NCBI RefSeq assembly: GCF_050948215.1
Contig: NW_027488851.1
Span: forward strand, 124,001-188,000
Length of the DNA stretch: 64,000 nucleotides
Source: Halictus rubicundus
Lineage: Eukaryota > Arthropoda > Insecta > Hymenoptera > Halictidae
Reading direction: 5' to 3'
A program made the translations under genes and the position numbers. The first letter of the stretch is position 1; each line of letters opens with the position of its first letter. The notes under the pieces are model-generated. The model made no database searches. It worked only from the letters and a program-made list of their open reading frames with translations, and was not told the DNA's origin. Positions 29,050 to 45,800 of the stretch are shown here, one piece after another.

Positions 29050-32000
29050 TAGATGATAGGATAGGGGATTGGATAGGATAGAACACAGGAGGCGATAGCG
29101 GATAGGATATGATACAGGATAGGATAGTATAGAGGATAGGATAGGATAGAGTATAGGATAGGATTGAGGATAGGATAGGGTTGAGGATAGGATAGGGTGG
29201 AGGATAGGATAGGATAGAGGATAGGATATAGGATTGAATAGGATAGAGGATAGGATACGATACGGGATAGGATAGGATAGGATAGAGAATAGAATAGGAA
29301 AGATGATATTAGAGGATTGAGGACAGGATAGGATAGTGGATTGGATAGGATAGAGCAGACGATAGAGGATAGGATAGGATAGAGAATATAATAGGATAGA
29401 TGATATTATATGATAGAGGATAGAATATGATAGAGGATACGATATTATAGAGGATACGATAGGATAGAGGATAGGATAGGATAGAGGATAGGATAGGGGA
29501 TTGGATAGGATAGAGGATAGGAGACGATAGAGGATAGGTTACGGTAGAGGATAGGATAGGATAGAGAACAGGACAGGGTAGATGATATTATAGGCAAGAG
29601 GATAGGATATGATAGAGGATACGATATTATAGAGGATAGGATAGGATAGAGGACAGGATAGAGGATAGGATGGAGGATAGGACACGATACGGGACAGGAT
29701 AGGATTCAGGATAGGATAGGATAGAGGATAGGACAGGATAGGATACAGAATAGGTTAGGGTAGATGATATTATAGGATAGATCACAGGATAGGATAGAGG
29801 ATCCGATATTATAGAGGATAGGATAGGATAGAGGATATGATAGAGGATAGGATGGAGGATAGGACACGATACGGGATAGGATAGGATAGGATAGAGAATA
29901 GAATAGGAAAGATGATATTATAGGATTGAGGATAGGATAGGATAGGGTATTGGATAGGATACAGGATAGGAGACGATAGAGGTTAGGATACGGTAGAGGA
30001 TAGGATAGGATAGAGAATATTATAGGATAGATGATATTAAAAGCAAGAGGATAGGATATGATAGAGGCTACGATATTATACAGGATAGGATAGGATAGAG
30101 GATCGGATAGGATAGGATAGAGGATAGGATAGAGGATAGGATAGAGGATAGGATAGAGGATAGGATAGGATAGAGCATAGGATAGGATAGAGGATACGAT
30201 AGGGGATTGGACAGTATAGATGATAATATAGGAAAGAGGAGAGGATATGATAGAGGATACGATATTATAGAGGATAGTATAGGATAGAGGATCGGATAGG
30301 ATAGCGTAGAGGATCGAATAGGATAGGATAGAGGATCGGATAGGATAGGATAGAGGATAGGATAGGGGATTAGATAGGATCGAGGACAGGAGACGATTGA
30401 GGATAGGATAGGATAGAGGATCGGATAGGATAGGGTAGATGATAGGATAGGGGATTGGATAGAATAGAACACAGGAGACGATAGCGGATAGGATATGATA
30501 CAGGATAGGATAGTATAGAGGATAGGATAGGATAGAGTATAGGATAGGATTGATGATAGGATAGGGTTGAGGATAGGATAGGGTGGAGGATAGGATAGGA
30601 TAGAGGATAGGATATAGGATTGAATAGGATAGAGGATAGGATACGATACGGGATAGAGAATAGAATAGGAAAGATGATATTAGAGGATTGAGGACAGGAT
30701 AGGATAGTGGATTGGATAGGATAGAGCAGACGATAGAGGATAGGATAGGATAGAGAATATAATAGGATAGATGATATTATATGATAGAGGATAGAATATG
30801 ATAGAGGATACGATATTATAGAGGATACGATAGGATAGAGGATAGGATAGGATAGAGGATAGGATAGGGGATTGGATAATATAGAGGATAGGAGACGATA
30901 GAGCATAGGATACGGTAGAGGATAGGATTGGATAGAGAACAGGACAGGGTAGATGATATTATAGGCAAGAGGATAGGATATGATAGAGGATAGGATATGA
31001 TAGAGGATACGATATTATACAGGATAGGATAGGATAGAGGACAGGATAGGATTCAGGATAGGATATAATAGGATATGATAGAGGATAGGATAGGGGATTG
31101 GTTAGGATAGGGGATTGAATAGGATAGAGGATAGGAGACGATAGTGGATAGGTTAGGGGATTGGATAGGATAGAGGACAGGAGACGATAGAGGATAGGAT
31201 AGGATAGAGGATAGTATAGAGGATAGGATATGGGATAGGATAGAGAAGAGGATAGAGGATATTATAGGAAACAGTATAGGATATGATAGAGGATACGATA
31301 TTATTGAGGATAGGATAGAATAGAGGATCGGACTCGATAGGATAGGATAGATGATAGGATAGGGGATTGGTTAGGATTGGGGATTGGATAGGATAGAGGA
31401 TAGGAGACGATAGAGGATAGGATAGGGGATTGGTTAGGATAGAGGACAGGAGACGATAGAGGATAGGATAGATGATTGGATAGGATAGAGGACAGGAGAC
31501 GATAGAGGATAGGATAGGATAGAGGATAGGATAACATAGAGGAAAGGATAGAGGATAGGATAGAGGGTTGGATAGGATAGAGGATATTATAGGGAAGAGG
31601 ATAGGATATGATAGAGAATAGGATATTATAGAGGATAGGATAGGATCGAGGATCGGATAGGATAGAGGATTGGATAGGATAGAGGATAGGATAGGATAGA
31701 GGATAGGATATAGGATTGGATAGGATAGAGGATAGGATACGATAGAGGATAGGATAGGATAGAGGATAGGATAGGATAGAGGATATGATAGGATAGAGGA
31801 TAGGATAGGATAGAGGATCGGATAGGATAGGATAGATGATAGGATAATTGATTGGATAGGATAGAGGATAGGATACGATACGGGGTAGGATAGGATAGGA
31901 TAGAGAATAGAATAGGAAAGATAATATTATAGGATTGAGGATAGGATAGGATAGTGGATAGGTTAAAGGATTGGATAGAATAGAGGATAGGATATTGGAT

Positions 32001-35000
32001 TGGATAGGATAGAGGATAGGATACGATAGAGGATAGGATAGGATAGAGAAGAGGATAGAGGATAGGATAGGATAGAGGACAGCATAGGATTGAGGATAGG
32101 ATAGAGGATTGTATAGGATATAGGACACGGTACGATAGAGGATAGGATAGGATAGGGGACAGGGTAGAGGATAGGATAGGATAGAGGACAGGATAGGATA
32201 GAGGATAGGATAGGATAGAGAATAGGACAGGAAAGAGGATAGGATAGGATTGAGGATAGGACAGGATAGAGGCTAGGATAGGATAGAGGATAGGATAGGA
32301 TGGAGGATAGGATAGGATAGAGGATAGGATAGGATAGAGGATAGGATAGAATAGAGGATAGGATAAGATGGATGATGGGATATGACAGAGGATAGGATAG
32401 TATAGAGTATAGGATTGGAGAGAGAATAGGATAGGATTGGGATAGATAGATAGGATAGATAATAGAGGATAGGATAGGATAGAGGATAGGATAGGATAGA
32501 GGATAGGATAGGATAGAGGATAGGATAGGATAGAGGATAGGATAGGATAGAGGATAGGATAGGATAGAGGATAGGATAGGATAGAGGATAGGATAGGATA
32601 GAGGATAGGTTAGGATGGATGATAGGATAGGATAGAGGATAGGATAGGATAGAGGATAGGATAGGATAGAGGATAGGATAGAATAGAGGATAGGATAGGA
32701 TAGAGGATAGGATAGGATAGAGGATAGGATAGGATAGGATAGAAGAGAGGATAGGATAGAGGAGAGGATAGGATAGAGGATAGGATAGGATAGAGGATAG
32801 GATAGGATAGAGCATATAATAGGATAGATGATATTATATGATAGAGGATAGAATATGATAGAGGATACGATATTATAGAGGATACGATAGGCTAGAGGAT
32901 AGGATAGGATAGAGGATAGGATAGGGGATTGGATAGGATCGAGGATAAGAGACGATAGAGGATAGGATACGGTAGAGGATAGGATAGGATAGAGAACAGG
33001 ACAGGGTAGATGATATTATAAGCAAGAGGATAGGATATGATAGAGGATACGATATTATAGAGGATAGGATAGGATAGAGGACAGGATAGGATTCAGGATA
33101 GGATATAATAGGATAGGATAGAGGATAGGATAGGGGATTGGTTAGGATAGGGGATTGAATAGGATAGTGGATAGGAGACGATAGTGGATAGGATAGGAGA
33201 TTGGATAGGATAGAGGACAGGAGACGATAGAGGATAGGATAGGATAGAGGATAGTATAGAGGATAGGATATAGGATAGGATAGAGAAGAGGGTAGAGGAT
33301 ATTATAGGAAACAGTATAGGATATGATAGAGGATACGATATTATAGAGGATAGGATAGAATAGAGGATCGGACTGGATAGGATAGGATAGAGGATAGGAT
33401 AGGGGATTGGTTAGGATTGGGGATTGGATAGGATAGAGGACAGGAGACGATAGAGGATAGGATAGGATAGATTATAGGATAGGATAGAGGATAGGATAGG
33501 ATAGAGGATAAGATAGGATAGAGGATAGGATAGGATAGAGGATAGGATAGGATAGAGGATAGGATAGGATAGAGAATGTAATAGGATAGATGATATTATA
33601 TGATAGATGCTACGATATTATAGAGGTTACGATAGGATAGAGGATAGGATAGGATAGAGGATCGGATAGGATAGGATATAGGACAGTGGACGATAGAGGA
33701 TAAGATAGGGTATTGGATAGGATAGAGGACAGGAGACGATAGAGGATAGGATAGGATAGAGGATAGGAGACGATAGAGGATAGGATAGATGATTGGATAG
33801 GATAGAGGACAGGAGACGATAGAGGATAGGATAGGATAGAGGAAAGGATAGAGGATAGGATAGAGGATTGGATAGGATAGAGGATATTATAGGGAAGAGG
33901 ATAGGATATGATAGAGAATACGATATTATAGAGGATAGGATAGGATCGAGGATCGGATAGGACAGAGGATTGGATAGGATAGAGGATAGGATAGGATAGA
34001 GGATAGGATATAGGATAGGATAGGATAGAGGATAGGATACGATAGAGGTTAGGATAGATGATATTATAGGATAGTGGACAGGATAGGATAGAGGATACGA
34101 TATTATACAGGATAGGATAGGATAGAGGACAGGATAGGATAGAGGACAGGATAGGATTCAGGATAGGATAGGATAGAGGATAGTACAGGATAGGATACAG
34201 AATAGGTTAGGGTAGATGATATTATAGGATAGATCACAGGATAGGATAGAGGATCCGATATTATAGAGGATAGGATAGGATAGAGGATAGGATAGAGGAT
34301 AGGATGGAGGATAGGACACGATACGGGATAGGATAGGATAGGATAGAGAATAGAATAGGAAAGATGATATTATAGGATTGAGGATAGGATAGGATAGGGT
34401 ATTGGATAGAATACAGGATAGGAGACGATAGAGGTTAGGATACGGTAGAGGATAGGATAGGATAGAGAATATTATAGGATAGATGATATTAAAGGCAAGA
34501 GGATAGGATATGATAGAGGCTACGATATTATACAGGATAGGATAGGATAGAGGATCGGATAGGATAGGATAGAGGATAGGATAGAGGATAGGATAGAGGA
34601 TAGGATAGAGGATAGGATAGGATAGAGCATAGGATAGGATAGAGGATACGATAGGGGATTCGACAGTAGAGATGATAATATAGGAAAGAGGAGAGGATAT
34701 GATAGAGGATACGATATTATAGAGGATAGTATAGGATAGAGGATCGGATAGGATAGCGTAGAGGATCGAATAGGATAGGATAGAGGATCGGATAGGATAG
34801 GATAGAGGATAGGATAGGGGATTAGATAGGATCGAGGACAGGAGACGATTGAGGATAGGATAGGATAGAGGATCGGATAGGATAGGGTAGATGATAGGAT
34901 AGGGGATTGGATAGAATAGAACACAGGAGACGATACCGGATAGGATATGATACAGGATAGGATAGTATAGAGGATAGGATAGGATAGAGTATAGGATAGG

Positions 35001-35483
35001 ATTGATGATAGGATAGGGTTGAGGATAGGATAGGGTGGAGGATAGGATAGGATAGAGGATAGGATATAGGATTGAATAGGATAGAGGATAGGATACGATA
35101 CGGGATAGAGAATAGAATAGGAAAGATGATATTAGAGGATTGAGGACAGGATAGGATAGTGGATTGGATAGGATAGAGCAGACGATAGAGGATAGGATAG
35201 GATAGAGAATATAATAGGATAGATGATATTATATGATAGAGGATAGAATATGATAGAGGATACGATATTATAGAGGATACGATAGGATAGAGGATAGGAT
35301 AGGATAGAGTATAGGATAGGGGATTGGATAATATAGAGGATAGGAGACGATAGAGGATAGGATACGGTAGAGGACAGGATAGGATAGAGAACAGGACAGG
35401 GTAGATGATATTATAGGCAAGAGGATAGGATATGATAGAGGATACGATATTATACAGGATAGGATAGGATAGAGGACAGGATA

Positions 35484-37721
35484 GGATTCAGGATAGGATA
35501 TAATAGGATAGGATAGAGGATAGGATAGGGGATTGGTTAGGATAGGGGATTGAATAGGATAGAGGATAGGAGACAATAGTGGATAGGATAGGGGATTGGA
35601 TAGGATAGAGGATAGGAGACGATAGAGGATAGGATAGGTGATTGGTTAGGATAGAGGATAGGATAGGATAGAGGATAGGATAGAGGATAGGATAGGATAG
35701 AGGATAGGATAGGACTGAAGATGGGATAGGATTGAGGATAGGATAGGATAGAGGATAGGATAGAGGATATGATAGGATAGAGGATGGGATAGGATAGAGT
35801 ATAGGATATGATAGGATAGAGGATGGGATAGGATAGAGGATAGGATAGGATAGAGGATAGAGGATAGGATAGAGGATAGCATAGAGGATAGGATAGGATA
35901 GAGGGTAGGGTAGAATTTGGATAGGATACAGGATAGGATTGGATAGAGAAGAGGATAGGATAGAGGATATTATAGGGTAGAGGATAGGATAGGATAGAGG
36001 ATACGATATGATAGAGGATAGGAAAGAGTATAGGATATAATACAGTATAGGATAGGATTGAGTATAGGATGGGATAGAGGATAGGATAGGGTATTGGATA
36101 GGATAGAGGATAGGATAGGATAGAGGAAAGGATAGGATAGAGGATAGGATACGATAGAGGATAGGATAGGATAGAGGATAGGATAGGATAGAGGATAGGA
36201 TAGGATAGAGGATAGGGTAGGATAGAGGATAGGACAGGATAGAGGATTGGATAGGATAGAGGGTTTGGTAGAATTGGGATAGGATACAGGATAGGATAGG
36301 ATAGAGGATAGGATAGGATAGAGAATGGGATAGGATAGAGGATATTATAGTGTAGAGGATAGGATAGGATAGAGGATACGATATGATAGAGGATAGGAAA
36401 GAGGATAGGATATAATACAGTATAGGATAGGATTGAGTATAGGATGGGTTAGAGGATGGATATGGGATTGGATAGGATAGAAGATAGGATAGGATAGAGG
36501 ATAGGATAGGATAGAGGATAGAGGATAGAGGATAGGATAGGATAGAGGATAGGATAGAGGATAGGATAGGATAGGGGATAGGATAGGATAGAGGATAGGA
36601 TAGGATTCAGGATAGGATATAATAGGATAGGATAGAGGATAGGATAGGGGATTGGTTAGGATAGGGGATTGAATAGGATAGAGGATAGGAGACAATAGTG
36701 GATAGGATAGGGGATTGGATAGGATAGAGGATAGGAGACGATAGAGGATAGGATAGGTGATTGGTTAGGATAGAGGATAGGATAGGATAGAGGATAGGAT
36801 AGAGGATAGGATAGGATAGAGGATAGGATAGGACTGAAGATGGGATAGGATTGAGGATAGGATAGGATAGAGGATAGGATAGAGGATATGATAGGATAGA
36901 GGATGGGATAGGATAGAGTATAGGATATGATAGGATAGAGGATGGGATAGGATAGAGGATAGGATAGGATAGAGGATAGAGGATAGGATAGAGGATAGCA
37001 TAGAGGATAGGATAGGATAGAGGGTAGGGTAGAATTTGGATAGGATACAGGATAGGATTGGATAGAGAAGAGGATAGGATAGAGGATATTATAGGGTAGA
37101 GGATAGGATAGGATAGAGGATACGATATGATAGAGGATAGGAAAGAGTATAGGATATAATACAGTATAGGATAGGATTGAGTATAGGATGGGATAGAGGA
37201 TAGGATAGGGTATTGGATAGGATAGAGGATAGGATAGGATAGAGGAAAGGATAGGATAGAGGATAGGATACGATAGAGGATAGGATAGGATAGAGGATAG
37301 GATAGGATAGAGGATAGGATAGGATAGAGGATAGGGTAGGATAGAGGATAGGACAGGATAGAGGATTGGATAGGATAGAGGGTTTGGTAGAATTGGGATA
37401 GGATACAGGATAGGATAGGATAGAGGATAGGATAGGATAGAGAATGGGATAGGATAGAGGATATTATAGTGTAGAGGATAGGATAGGATAGAGGATACGA
37501 TATGATAGAGGATAGGAAAGAGGATAGGATATAATACAGTATAGGATAGGATTGAGTATAGGATGGGTTAGAGGATGGATATGGGATTGGATAGGATAGA
37601 AGATAGGATAGGATAGAGGATAGGATAGGATAGAGGATAGAGGATAGAGGATAGGATAGGATAGAGGATAGGATAGAGGATAGGATAGGATAGGGGATAG
37701 GATAGGATAGAGGATAGGATA
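35484..37721. repeat. Tandem duplication, 2 x 1119 bp
   Basis: Copies at about 35484-36602 and 36603-37721. The 237-bp stretch at 35646-35882 recurs without amino-acid change at 36765-37001, and markers such as GATTCAGGATAGGATATAAT recur at the 1119-bp offset. The right edge runs into a nearly pure block of 17-mers. Confidence 0.85.
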
Positions 37722-38854
37722 GGATAGAGAATAGGGTAGGATAGAGGATAGGATAGAGGATAGGATAGGATAGAGGATAGGATAGGATAGAGGATAGGAT
37801 AGGATAGAGGATAGGATAGGATAGAGGATAGGATAGGATAGAGGATAGGATAGGATAGAGGATAGGATAGGATAGAGGATAGGATAGGATAGAGGATAGG
37901 ATAGGATAGAGGATAGGATAGGATAGAGGATAGGATAGGATAGAGGATAGGATAGGATAGAGGATAGGATAGGATAGAGGATAGGATAGGATAGAGGATA
38001 GGATAGGATAGAGGATAGGATAGGATAGAGGATAGGATAGGATAGAGGATAGGATAGGATAGAGGATAGGATAGGATAGAGGATAGGATAGGATAGAGGA
38101 TAGGATAGGATAGAGGATAGGATAGGATAGAGGATAGGATAGGATAGAGGATAGGATAGGATAGAGGATAGGATAGGATAGAGGATAGGATAGGATAGAG
38201 GATAGGATAGGATAGAGGATAGGATAGGATAGAGGATAGGATAGGATAGAGGATAGGATACAGGATAGGATAGGATAGGGGGTAGGATAGGATAGAGGAT
38301 AGGATAGGATAGAGAATAGGATAGGATAGAGGATAGGATAGAGGATAGGATAGAGGATAGGATAGGATAGAGGATATGATAGGATAGAGGATAGGATAGG
38401 ATAGAGGATAGGATAGGATAGAGGATAGGATAGGGGATTGGTTAGGATAGGGGATTGAATAGGATAGAGGATAGGAGACGATAGTGGATAGGATAGTGGA
38501 TTGGATAGGATAGAGGACAGGAGACGATAGAGGATAGGATAGGATAGAGGATAGGATAGGATAGAGGATAGGATAGGATGGATGATAGGATAGGATAGAG
38601 GATAGGATAGGATAGAGGATAGGATAGGATAGAGGATAGGATAGAATAGAGGATAGGATAGGATAGAGGATAGGATAGGATAGAGGATAGGATAGGATAG
38701 GATAGAAGAGAGGATAGGATAGAGGAGAGGATAGGATAGAGGATAGGATAGGATAGAGGATAGGATAGGATAGAGGGTAGGATAGGATAGAGGATAGGAT
38801 AGGATAGAGGATAGGATAGAATAGAGGATAGGATAGGATAGAGGATAGGATAGG

Positions 38855-41800
38855 ATAGAGGATAGGATAGGATAGAAGATAGGATAGGATAGAGGATAGG
38901 ATAGGATAGAGGATAGGATAGGATAGATGATATTATATGATAGAGGCTACGATATTATAGAGGTTACGATAGGATAGAGGATAGGATAGGATAGAGGATA
39001 GGATATTATAGAGGATAGGATAGGATAGAGGATCGGATAGGATAGGATATAGGACAGTGGACGATAGAGGATAAGATAGGGTATTGGATAGGATAGAGGA
39101 CAGGAGACGATAGAGGATAGGATAGGATAGAGGATAGGAGACGATAGAGGATAGGATAGATGATTGGATAGGATAGAGGACAGGAGACGATAGAGGATAG
39201 GATAGGATAGAGGAAAGGATAGAGGATAGGATAGAGGATTGGATAGGATAGAGAATATTATAGGGAAGAGGATAGGATATGATAGAGAATACGATATTAT
39301 AGAGGATAGGATAGGATCGAGGATCGGATAGGACAGAGGATTGGATAGGATAGAGGATAGGATAGGATAGAGGATAGGATATAGGATAGGATAGGATAGA
39401 GGATAGGATAGCATAGAGGAAAGGATAGAGGATAGGATAGAGGGTTGGATAGGATAGAGGATATTATAGGGAAGAGGATAGGATATGATAGAGAATACGA
39501 TATTATAGAGGATAGGATAGGATAGAGGATAGGATAGGATAGAGGATCGGATAGGATAGGATAGATGATAGGATAGTTGATTGGATAGGATAGAGGATAG
39601 GATACGATACGGGGTAGGATAGGATAGGATAGAGAATAGAATAGGAAAGATAATATTATAGGATTGAGGATAGGATAGGATAGTGGATAGGTTAAAGGAT
39701 TGGATAGAATAGAGGATAGGATATTGGATTGGATAGGATAGAGGATAGGATACGATAGAGGATAGGATAGGATAGAGAAGAGGATAGAGGATAGGATAGG
39801 ATAGAGGACAGCATAGGATTGAGGATAGGATAGAGGATTGTATAGGATATAGGACACGGTTCGATAGAGGATAGGATAGGATAGGGGATAGGGTAGAGGA
39901 TAGGATAGAGGATAGGATAGGATAGAGGATAGGATAGGATAGAGGGTAGGATAGGATAGAGGATAGGATAGGATAGAGGATAGGATAGGATAGAGGATAG
40001 GATAGGATAGAGGATAGGATAGGATAGAGGATAGGATAGGATAGGATAGAGAATAGGATAGGATAGAGGATAGGATAGAGGATAGAATAGGATAGAGGAT
40101 AGGATAGGATAGAGGATAGGATAGGATAGAGGATAGGATAGGACTGAAGATGGGATAGGATTGAGGATAGGATACGATAGAGGATAGGATAGAGGATATG
40201 TTAGGATAGAGGATGGGATAGGATAGAGGATACGATAGGATAGAGGATAGGATAGCATAGTGGATTGGATAGGATGCAGGATAGGATAGGATAGAGGATA
40301 GTATAGGATAGAGTATAGGATATGATAGGATAGAGGATGGGATAGGATAGAGGATAGGATAGGATAGAGGATAGAGGATAGGATAGAGGATAGCATAGAG
40401 GATAGGATAGGATAGAGGGTAGGGTAGAATTTGGATAGGATACAGGATAGGATTGGATAGAGAAGAGGATAGGATAGAGGATATTATAGGGTAGAGGATA
40501 GGATAGGATAGAGGATACGATATGATAGAGGATAGGAAAGAGTATAGGATATAATACAGTATAGGATAGGATTGAGTATAGGATGGGATAGAGGATAGGA
40601 TAGGGTATTGGATAGGATAGAGGATAGGATAGGATAGAGGACAGGATAGGATTCAGGATAGGATAGGATAGAGGATAGTACAGGATAGGATACAGAATAG
40701 GTTAGGGTAGATGATATTATAGGATAGATCACAGGATAGGATAGAGGATCCGATATTATAGAGGATAGGATAGGATAGAGGATAGGATAGAGGATAGGAT
40801 GGAGGATAGGACACGATACGGGATAGGATAGGATAGGATAGAGAATAGAATAGGAAAGATGATATTATAGGATAGAGGATAGGATAGGATAGAAGATAGG
40901 ATAGGATAGAGGATAGGATAGGATAGAGGATAGGATAGGATAGATGATATTATATGATAGAGGCTACGATATTATAGAGGTTACGATAGGATAGAGGATA
41001 GGATAGGATAGAGGATAGGATATTATAGAGGATAGGATAGGATAGAGGATCGGATAGGATAGGATATAGGACAGTGGACGATAGAGGATAAGATAGGGTA
41101 TTGGATAGGATAGAGGACAGGAGACGATAGAGGATAGGATAGGATAGAGGATAGGAGACGATAGAGGATAGGATAGATGATTGGATAGGATAGAGGACAG
41201 GAGACGATAGAGGATAGGATAGGATAGAGGAAAGGATAGAGGATAGGATAGAGGATTGGATAGGATAGAGAATATTATAGGGAAGAGGATAGGATATGAT
41301 AGAGAATACGATATTATAGAGGATAGGATAGGATCGAGGATCGGATAGGACAGAGGATTGGATAGGATAGAGGATAGGATAGGATAGAGGATAGGATATA
41401 GGATAGGATAGGATAGAGGATAGGATAGCATAGAGGAAAGGATAGAGGATAGGATAGAGGGTTGGATAGGATAGAGGATATTATAGGGAAGAGGATAGGA
41501 TATGATAGAGAATACGATATTATAGAGGATAGGATAGGATAGAGGATAGGATAGGATAGAGGATCGGATAGGATAGGATAGATGATAGGATAGTTGATTG
41601 GATAGGATAGAGGATAGGATACGATACGGGGTAGGATAGGATAGGATAGAGAATAGAATAGGAAAGATAATATTATAGGATTGAGGATAGGATAGGATAG
41701 TGGATAGGTTAAAGGATTGGATAGAATAGAGGATAGGATATTGGATTGGATAGGATAGAGGATAGGATACGATAGAGGATAGGATAGGATAGAGAAGAGG

Positions 41801-42888
41801 ATAGAGGATAGGATAGGATAGAGGACAGCATAGGATTGAGGATAGGATAGAGGATTGTATAGGATATAGGACACGGTTCGATAGAGGATAGGATAGGATA
41901 GGGGATAGGGTAGAGGATAGGATAGAGGATAGGATAGGATAGAGGATAGGATAGGATAGAGGGTAGGATAGGATAGAGGATAGGATAGGATAGAGGATAG
42001 GATAGGATAGAGGATAGGATAGGATAGAGGATAGGATAGGATAGAGGATAGGATAGGATAGGATAGAGAATAGGATAGGATAGAGGATAGGATAGAGGAT
42101 AGAATAGGATAGAGGATAGGATAGGATAGAGGATAGGATAGGATAGAGGATAGGATAGGACTGAAGATGGGATAGGATTGAGGATAGGATACGATAGAGG
42201 ATAGGATAGAGGATATGTTAGGATAGAGGATGGGATAGGATAGAGGATACGATAGGATAGAGGATAGGATAGCATAGTGGATTGGATAGGATGCAGGATA
42301 GGATAGGATAGAGGATAGTATAGGATAGAGTATAGGATATGATAGGATAGAGGATGGGATAGGATAGAGGATAGGATAGGATAGAGGATAGAGGATAGGA
42401 TAGAGGATAGCATAGAGGATAGGATAGGATAGAGGGTAGGGTAGAATTTGGATAGGATACAGGATAGGATTGGATAGAGAAGAGGATAGGATAGAGGATA
42501 TTATAGGGTAGAGGATAGGATAGGATAGAGGATACGATATGATAGAGGATAGGAAAGAGTATAGGATATAATACAGTATAGGATAGGATTGAGTATAGGA
42601 TGGGATAGAGGATAGGATAGGGTATTGGATAGGATAGAGGATATGATAGGATAGAGGACAGGATAGGATTCAGGATAGGATAGGATAGAGGATAGTACAG
42701 GATAGGATACAGAATAGGTTAGGGTAGATGATATTATAGGATAGATCACAGGATAGGATAGAGGATCCGATATTATAGAGGATAGGATAGGATAGAGGAT
42801 AGGATAGAGGATAGGATGGAGGATAGGACACGATACGGGATAGGATAGGATAGGATAGAGAATAGAATAGGAAAGATGATATTATAGG
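38855..42888. repeat. Tandem duplication, 2 x 2017 bp
   Basis: Copies at about 38855-40871 and 40872-42888, offset 2017 bp. Four separate stretches match at this offset (starting 38947, 39297, 39692 and 40484 in the first copy) with only rare substitutions. Confidence 0.85.
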
Positions 42889-45800
42889 ATTGAGGATAGG
42901 ATAGGATAGGGTATTGGATAGGATACAGGATAGGAGACGATAGAGGTTAGGATACGGTAGAGGATAGGATAGGATAGAGAATATTATAGGATAGAGGATA
43001 GAATATGATAGAGGATACGATATTATAGAGGATACGATAGGATAGAGGATAGGATAGGATAGAGTATAGGATAGGGGATTGGATAATATAGAGGATAGGA
43101 GACGATAGAGGATAGGATAGGGTAGAGGATAGGATAGGATAGAGAACAGGACATGGTAGATGATATTATAGGCAAGAGGATAGGATATGATAGAGGATAC
43201 GATATTATACAGGATAGGATAGGATAGAGGACAGGATAGGATTCAGGATAGGATATAATAGGATAGGATAGAGGATAGGATAGGGGATTGGTTAGGATAG
43301 GGGATTGAATAGGATAGAGGATAGGAGACAATAGTGGATAGGATAGGGGATTGGATAGGATAGAGGATAGGAGACGATAGAGGATAGGATAGGTGATTGG
43401 TTAGGATAGAGGACAGGAGACGATAGAGGATAGGATAGATGATTGGATAGGATAGAGGACAGGAGACGATAGAGGATAGGATAGGATAGAGGAAAGGATA
43501 GAGGATAGGATAGAGGGTTGGATAGGATAGAGGATATTATAGGGAAGAGGATAGGATATGATAGAGAATACGATATTATAGAGGATAGGATAGGATCGAG
43601 GATCGGGTAGGATAGAGAATTGGATAGGATAGAGGATAGGATAGGATAGAGGATAGGATAGAGGATAGGATAGGATAGAGGATAGGATAGGACTGAAGAT
43701 GGGATAGGATTGAGGATAGGATAGGATAGAGGATAGGATAGAGGATATGATAGGATAGAGGATGGGATAGGATAGAGGATACGATAGGATAGAGGATAGG
43801 ATAGCATAGTGGATTGGATAGGATGCAGGATAGGATAGGATAGAGGATAGTATAGGATAGAGTATAGGATATGATAGGATAGAGGATGGGATAGGATAGA
43901 GGATAGGATAGGATAGAGGATAGAGGATAGGATAGAGGATAGCATAGAGGATAGGATAGGATAGAGGGTAGGGTAGAATTTGGATAGGATACAGGATAGG
44001 ATTGGATAGAGAAGAGGATAGGATAGAGGATATTATAGGGTAGAGGATAGGATAGGATAGAGGATACGATATGATAGAGGATAGGAAAGAGTATAGGATA
44101 TAATACAGTATAGGATAGGATTGAGTATAGGATGGGATAGAGGATAGGATAGGGTATTGGATAGGATAGAGGATAGGATAGGATAGAGGATAGGATAGGA
44201 TAGAGGATAGGATACGATAGAGGATAGGATAGGATAGAGGATAGGATAGGATAGAGGATAGGATAGGATAGAGGATAGGGTAGGATAGAGGATAGGACAG
44301 GATAGAGGATTGGATAGGATAGAGGGTTTGGTAGAGTTGGGATAGGATACAGGATAGGATATGATAGAGGATAGGATAGGATAGAGAATGGGATAGGATA
44401 GAGGATATTATAGTGTAGAGGATAGGATAGGATAGAGGATACGATATGATAGACGATAGGAAAGAGGATAGGATATAATACAGTATAGGATAGGTTTGAG
44501 TATAGGATGGGTTAGAGGATGGATATGGGATTGGATAGGATAGAAGATAGGATAGGATAGAGGATAGGATAGGATAGAGGATAGGATAGGATAGAGGATA
44601 GGATAGGATAGAGGACAGGATAGGATAGAGGATAGGATAGGATAGAGGATAGGATAGGATAGAGGATAGGATAGGATAGAGGATAGGATAGGATAGAGGA
44701 TAGGATAGGATAGAGGATAGGATAGGATAGAGGATAGGATAGGATAGAGGATAGGATAGGATAGAGGATAGGATAGGATAGAGGATAGGATAGGATAGAG
44801 GATAGGATAGGATAGAGGATAGGATAGGATAGAGGATAGGATAGGATAGAGGATAGGATAGGATAGAGGATAGGATAGGATAGAGGATAGGATACAGGAT
44901 AGGATAGGATAGGGGATAGGATAGGATAGAGGATAGGATAGGATAGAGAATAGGATAGGATAGAGGATAGGATAGAGGATAGGATAGAGGATAGGATAGG
45001 ATAGAGGATATGATAGGATAGAGGATAGGATAGGATAGAGGATAGGATAGGATAGAGGATAGGATAGGGGATTGGTTAGGATAGGGGATTGAATAGGATA
45101 GAGGATAGGAGACGATAGTGGATAGGATAGTGGATTGGATAGGATAGAGGACAGGAGACGATAGAGGATAGGATAGGATAGAGGATAGGATAGGATAGAG
45201 GATAGGATAGGATGGATGATAGGATAGGATAGAGGATAGGATAGGATAGAGGATAGGATAGGATAGAGGATAGGATAGAATAGAGGATAGGATAGGATAG
45301 AGGATAGGATAGGATAGAGGATAGGATAGGATAGGATAGAAGAGAGGATAGGATAGAGGAGAGGATAGGATAGAGGATAGGATAGGATAGAGGATAGGAT
45401 AGGATAGAGGATAGGATAGAGGATAGGATAGGATAGAGGGTAGGATAGGATAGAGGATAGGATAGGATAGAGGATAGGATAGAATAGAGGATAGGATAGG
45501 ATAGAGGATAGGATAGGATAGAGGATAGGATAGGATAGAAGATAGGATAGGATAGAGGATAGGATAGGATAGAGGATAGGATAGGATAGATGATATTATA
45601 TGATAGAGGCTACGATATTATAGAGGTTACGATAGGATAGAGGATAGGATAGGATAGAGGATAGGATATTATAGAGGATAGGATAGGATAGAGGATCGGA
45701 TAGGATAGGATATAGGACAGTGGACGATAGAGGATAAGATAGGGTATTGGATAGGATAGAGGACAGGAGACGATAGAGGATAGGATAGGATAGAGGATAG

